Below, piece after piece: positions 63,691 to 64,000 of a DNA stretch of 64,000 nt (positions are counted from its first letter, which is position 1; every line of letters starts with the position of its first letter). The DNA is from Chlorocebus sabaeus (Eukaryota > Chordata > Mammalia > Primates > Cercopithecidae). The stretch is from contig NW_027327631.1 in the NCBI RefSeq assembly GCF_047675955.1, forward strand, positions 62,001 through 126,000. Direction: 5' to 3'. Below the pieces are notes generated by a model. That model did no database searches, was not told the DNA's origin, and saw only the letters and a program-made list of their open reading frames with translations. Position numbers and translations under genes: made by a program.

Positions 63691-64000
63691 TTTCTCAGAA
63701 AGCTTCTTTCCAGTTTTGAACGGAAGATATTTCCTTTTTCACCATAGCCCTCTATGGGCTTCCAAATATCCCTTTGCCAATTCCACAAGAACAGCCTTAG
63801 CGAAAGGCTTCTTGTAGGGAAAGATGTAACTCTGTGAGATGAATGAACAGAACACAGAGCAGTTTCTCAGAAAGCTTCTTTCCAGTTTTGAACGGAAGAT
63901 ATTTCCTTTTTCACCATAGCCCTCTATGGGCTTCCAAATATCCCATTGCCAATTCCACAAGAACAGCCTTAGCGAAAGGCTTCTTGAAGGGAAAGACGTA

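Larger units (their letters stand above)
1..64000 (-). repeat. Alpha-satellite array, 172-bp monomers, about 372 copies
   Basis: The entire window is a direct tandem repeat with a 172-bp period. All monomers run in the same direction, and the conventional alpha-satellite orientation is the minus strand. Most monomers differ from the modal sequence at only a few positions by eye. The phase is constant except for a 1-bp loss near 10857 and 1-bp gains near 38142, 42099 and 58612. I saw no Alu, L1, LTR or unique sequence. The monomer agrees with the African green monkey HindIII alpha component as I remember it; macaques and baboons are known mainly for roughly 340-bp dimers instead. Alpha satellite is the primate centromeric repeat that underlies CENP-A chromatin and the kinetochore. 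Whether this stretch is active centromere or flank cannot be read from sequence. Identification as alpha satellite is very secure; the genus is an inference. Confidence 0.97.
58482..64000 (-). repeat. Large segment D, copy 2 (runs off the window)
   Basis: It follows copy 1 at 96 monomers plus 1 bp through about 59495. It then carries five extra monomers (about 59516-60375), whose markers 'taagaggac', 'catcttgaagtg' and 'catagtcc' resemble the end of the B unit. After these it continues in register at 101 monomers plus 1 bp (17373 bp) to the window end, where 'cccattgcc' and 'gacgta' mirror 46572-46627. Confidence 0.85.

Noticed and set aside
785..63960. About 150 minus-strand open frames of 60-111 codons with nearly identical translations, starting mostly at TTG
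   Set aside because: They are a by-product of the repeat. The frame runs through one and a half monomers or more and opens only where offset 31 is G, which removes a TAA, and most end at the TGA inside the pJalpha region. Starts are non-ATG, frames overlap each other, and there is no codon bias, splice site or promoter evidence.
1..64000. CRISPR array
   Set aside because: The period is 172 bp with no unique spacers; repeat and 'spacer' are equally conserved, and there are no cas genes.
1..64000. Tandem repeat of a bacterial or phage surface-protein gene
   Set aside because: 172 is not a multiple of three, so no frame could continue through successive repeats, and the sequence matches primate alpha satellite.
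1..64000. Pericentromeric transposon insertions or inverted monomers
   Set aside because: Reading through the window, the 172-bp phase is never interrupted and no monomer is in reverse orientation.

Overview
The whole 64 kb window is one uninterrupted, head-to-tail array of a 172-bp satellite monomer: 372 full periods plus 14 bases, with a net phase shift of +2 from one 1-bp deletion and three 1-bp insertions. I see no gene, RNA gene, transposable element, inverted monomer or non-satellite sequence. On the minus strand the monomer reads as primate alpha satellite. Its 172-bp length, its HindIII site and its sequence match my recollection of the classical African green monkey (Chlorocebus) alpha component. 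The source is therefore most likely centromeric or pericentromeric DNA of an Old World monkey of the Chlorocebus/Cercopithecus group. No database search was possible.

Positions called 'offset' count 1-172 within the monomer, with base 1 of the window as offset 1. Key sites are the T/G dimorphism at offset 31, HindIII at 58-63, a pJalpha box at 89-105, a 5-bp-stem dyad at 104-118, and an A/C site at 157 that creates NruI when C. I saw no CENP-B box in any monomer.

The array is not a plain monomeric satellite. Shared variants divide it into higher-order repeat (HOR) domains. (1) 1-2924: near-modal monomers. (2) 2925-10836: five units of 10, 10, 8, 8 and 10 monomers that differ by gain or loss of one dimer, called XY here. 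(3) 10837-25283: three nested units of 31, 27 and 26 monomers, each opening with a version of the domain-2 unit. (4) 25284-27863: a transition zone with runs of G-type monomers. (5) 27864-37495: two nearly identical 28-mers, then a diverged partial third copy at 38701-41968. (6) 41969-46627 and 58482-64000: two copies of a large segment, offset first by 96 and then by 101 monomers. (7) 46628-58481: a mosaic zone with anchors 21, 22 and 22 monomers apart.

The XY dimer family ends at 33711. Several other variants occur only, or mainly, right of about 29 kb. The window therefore looks like a junction between two separately homogenised alpha-satellite layers.
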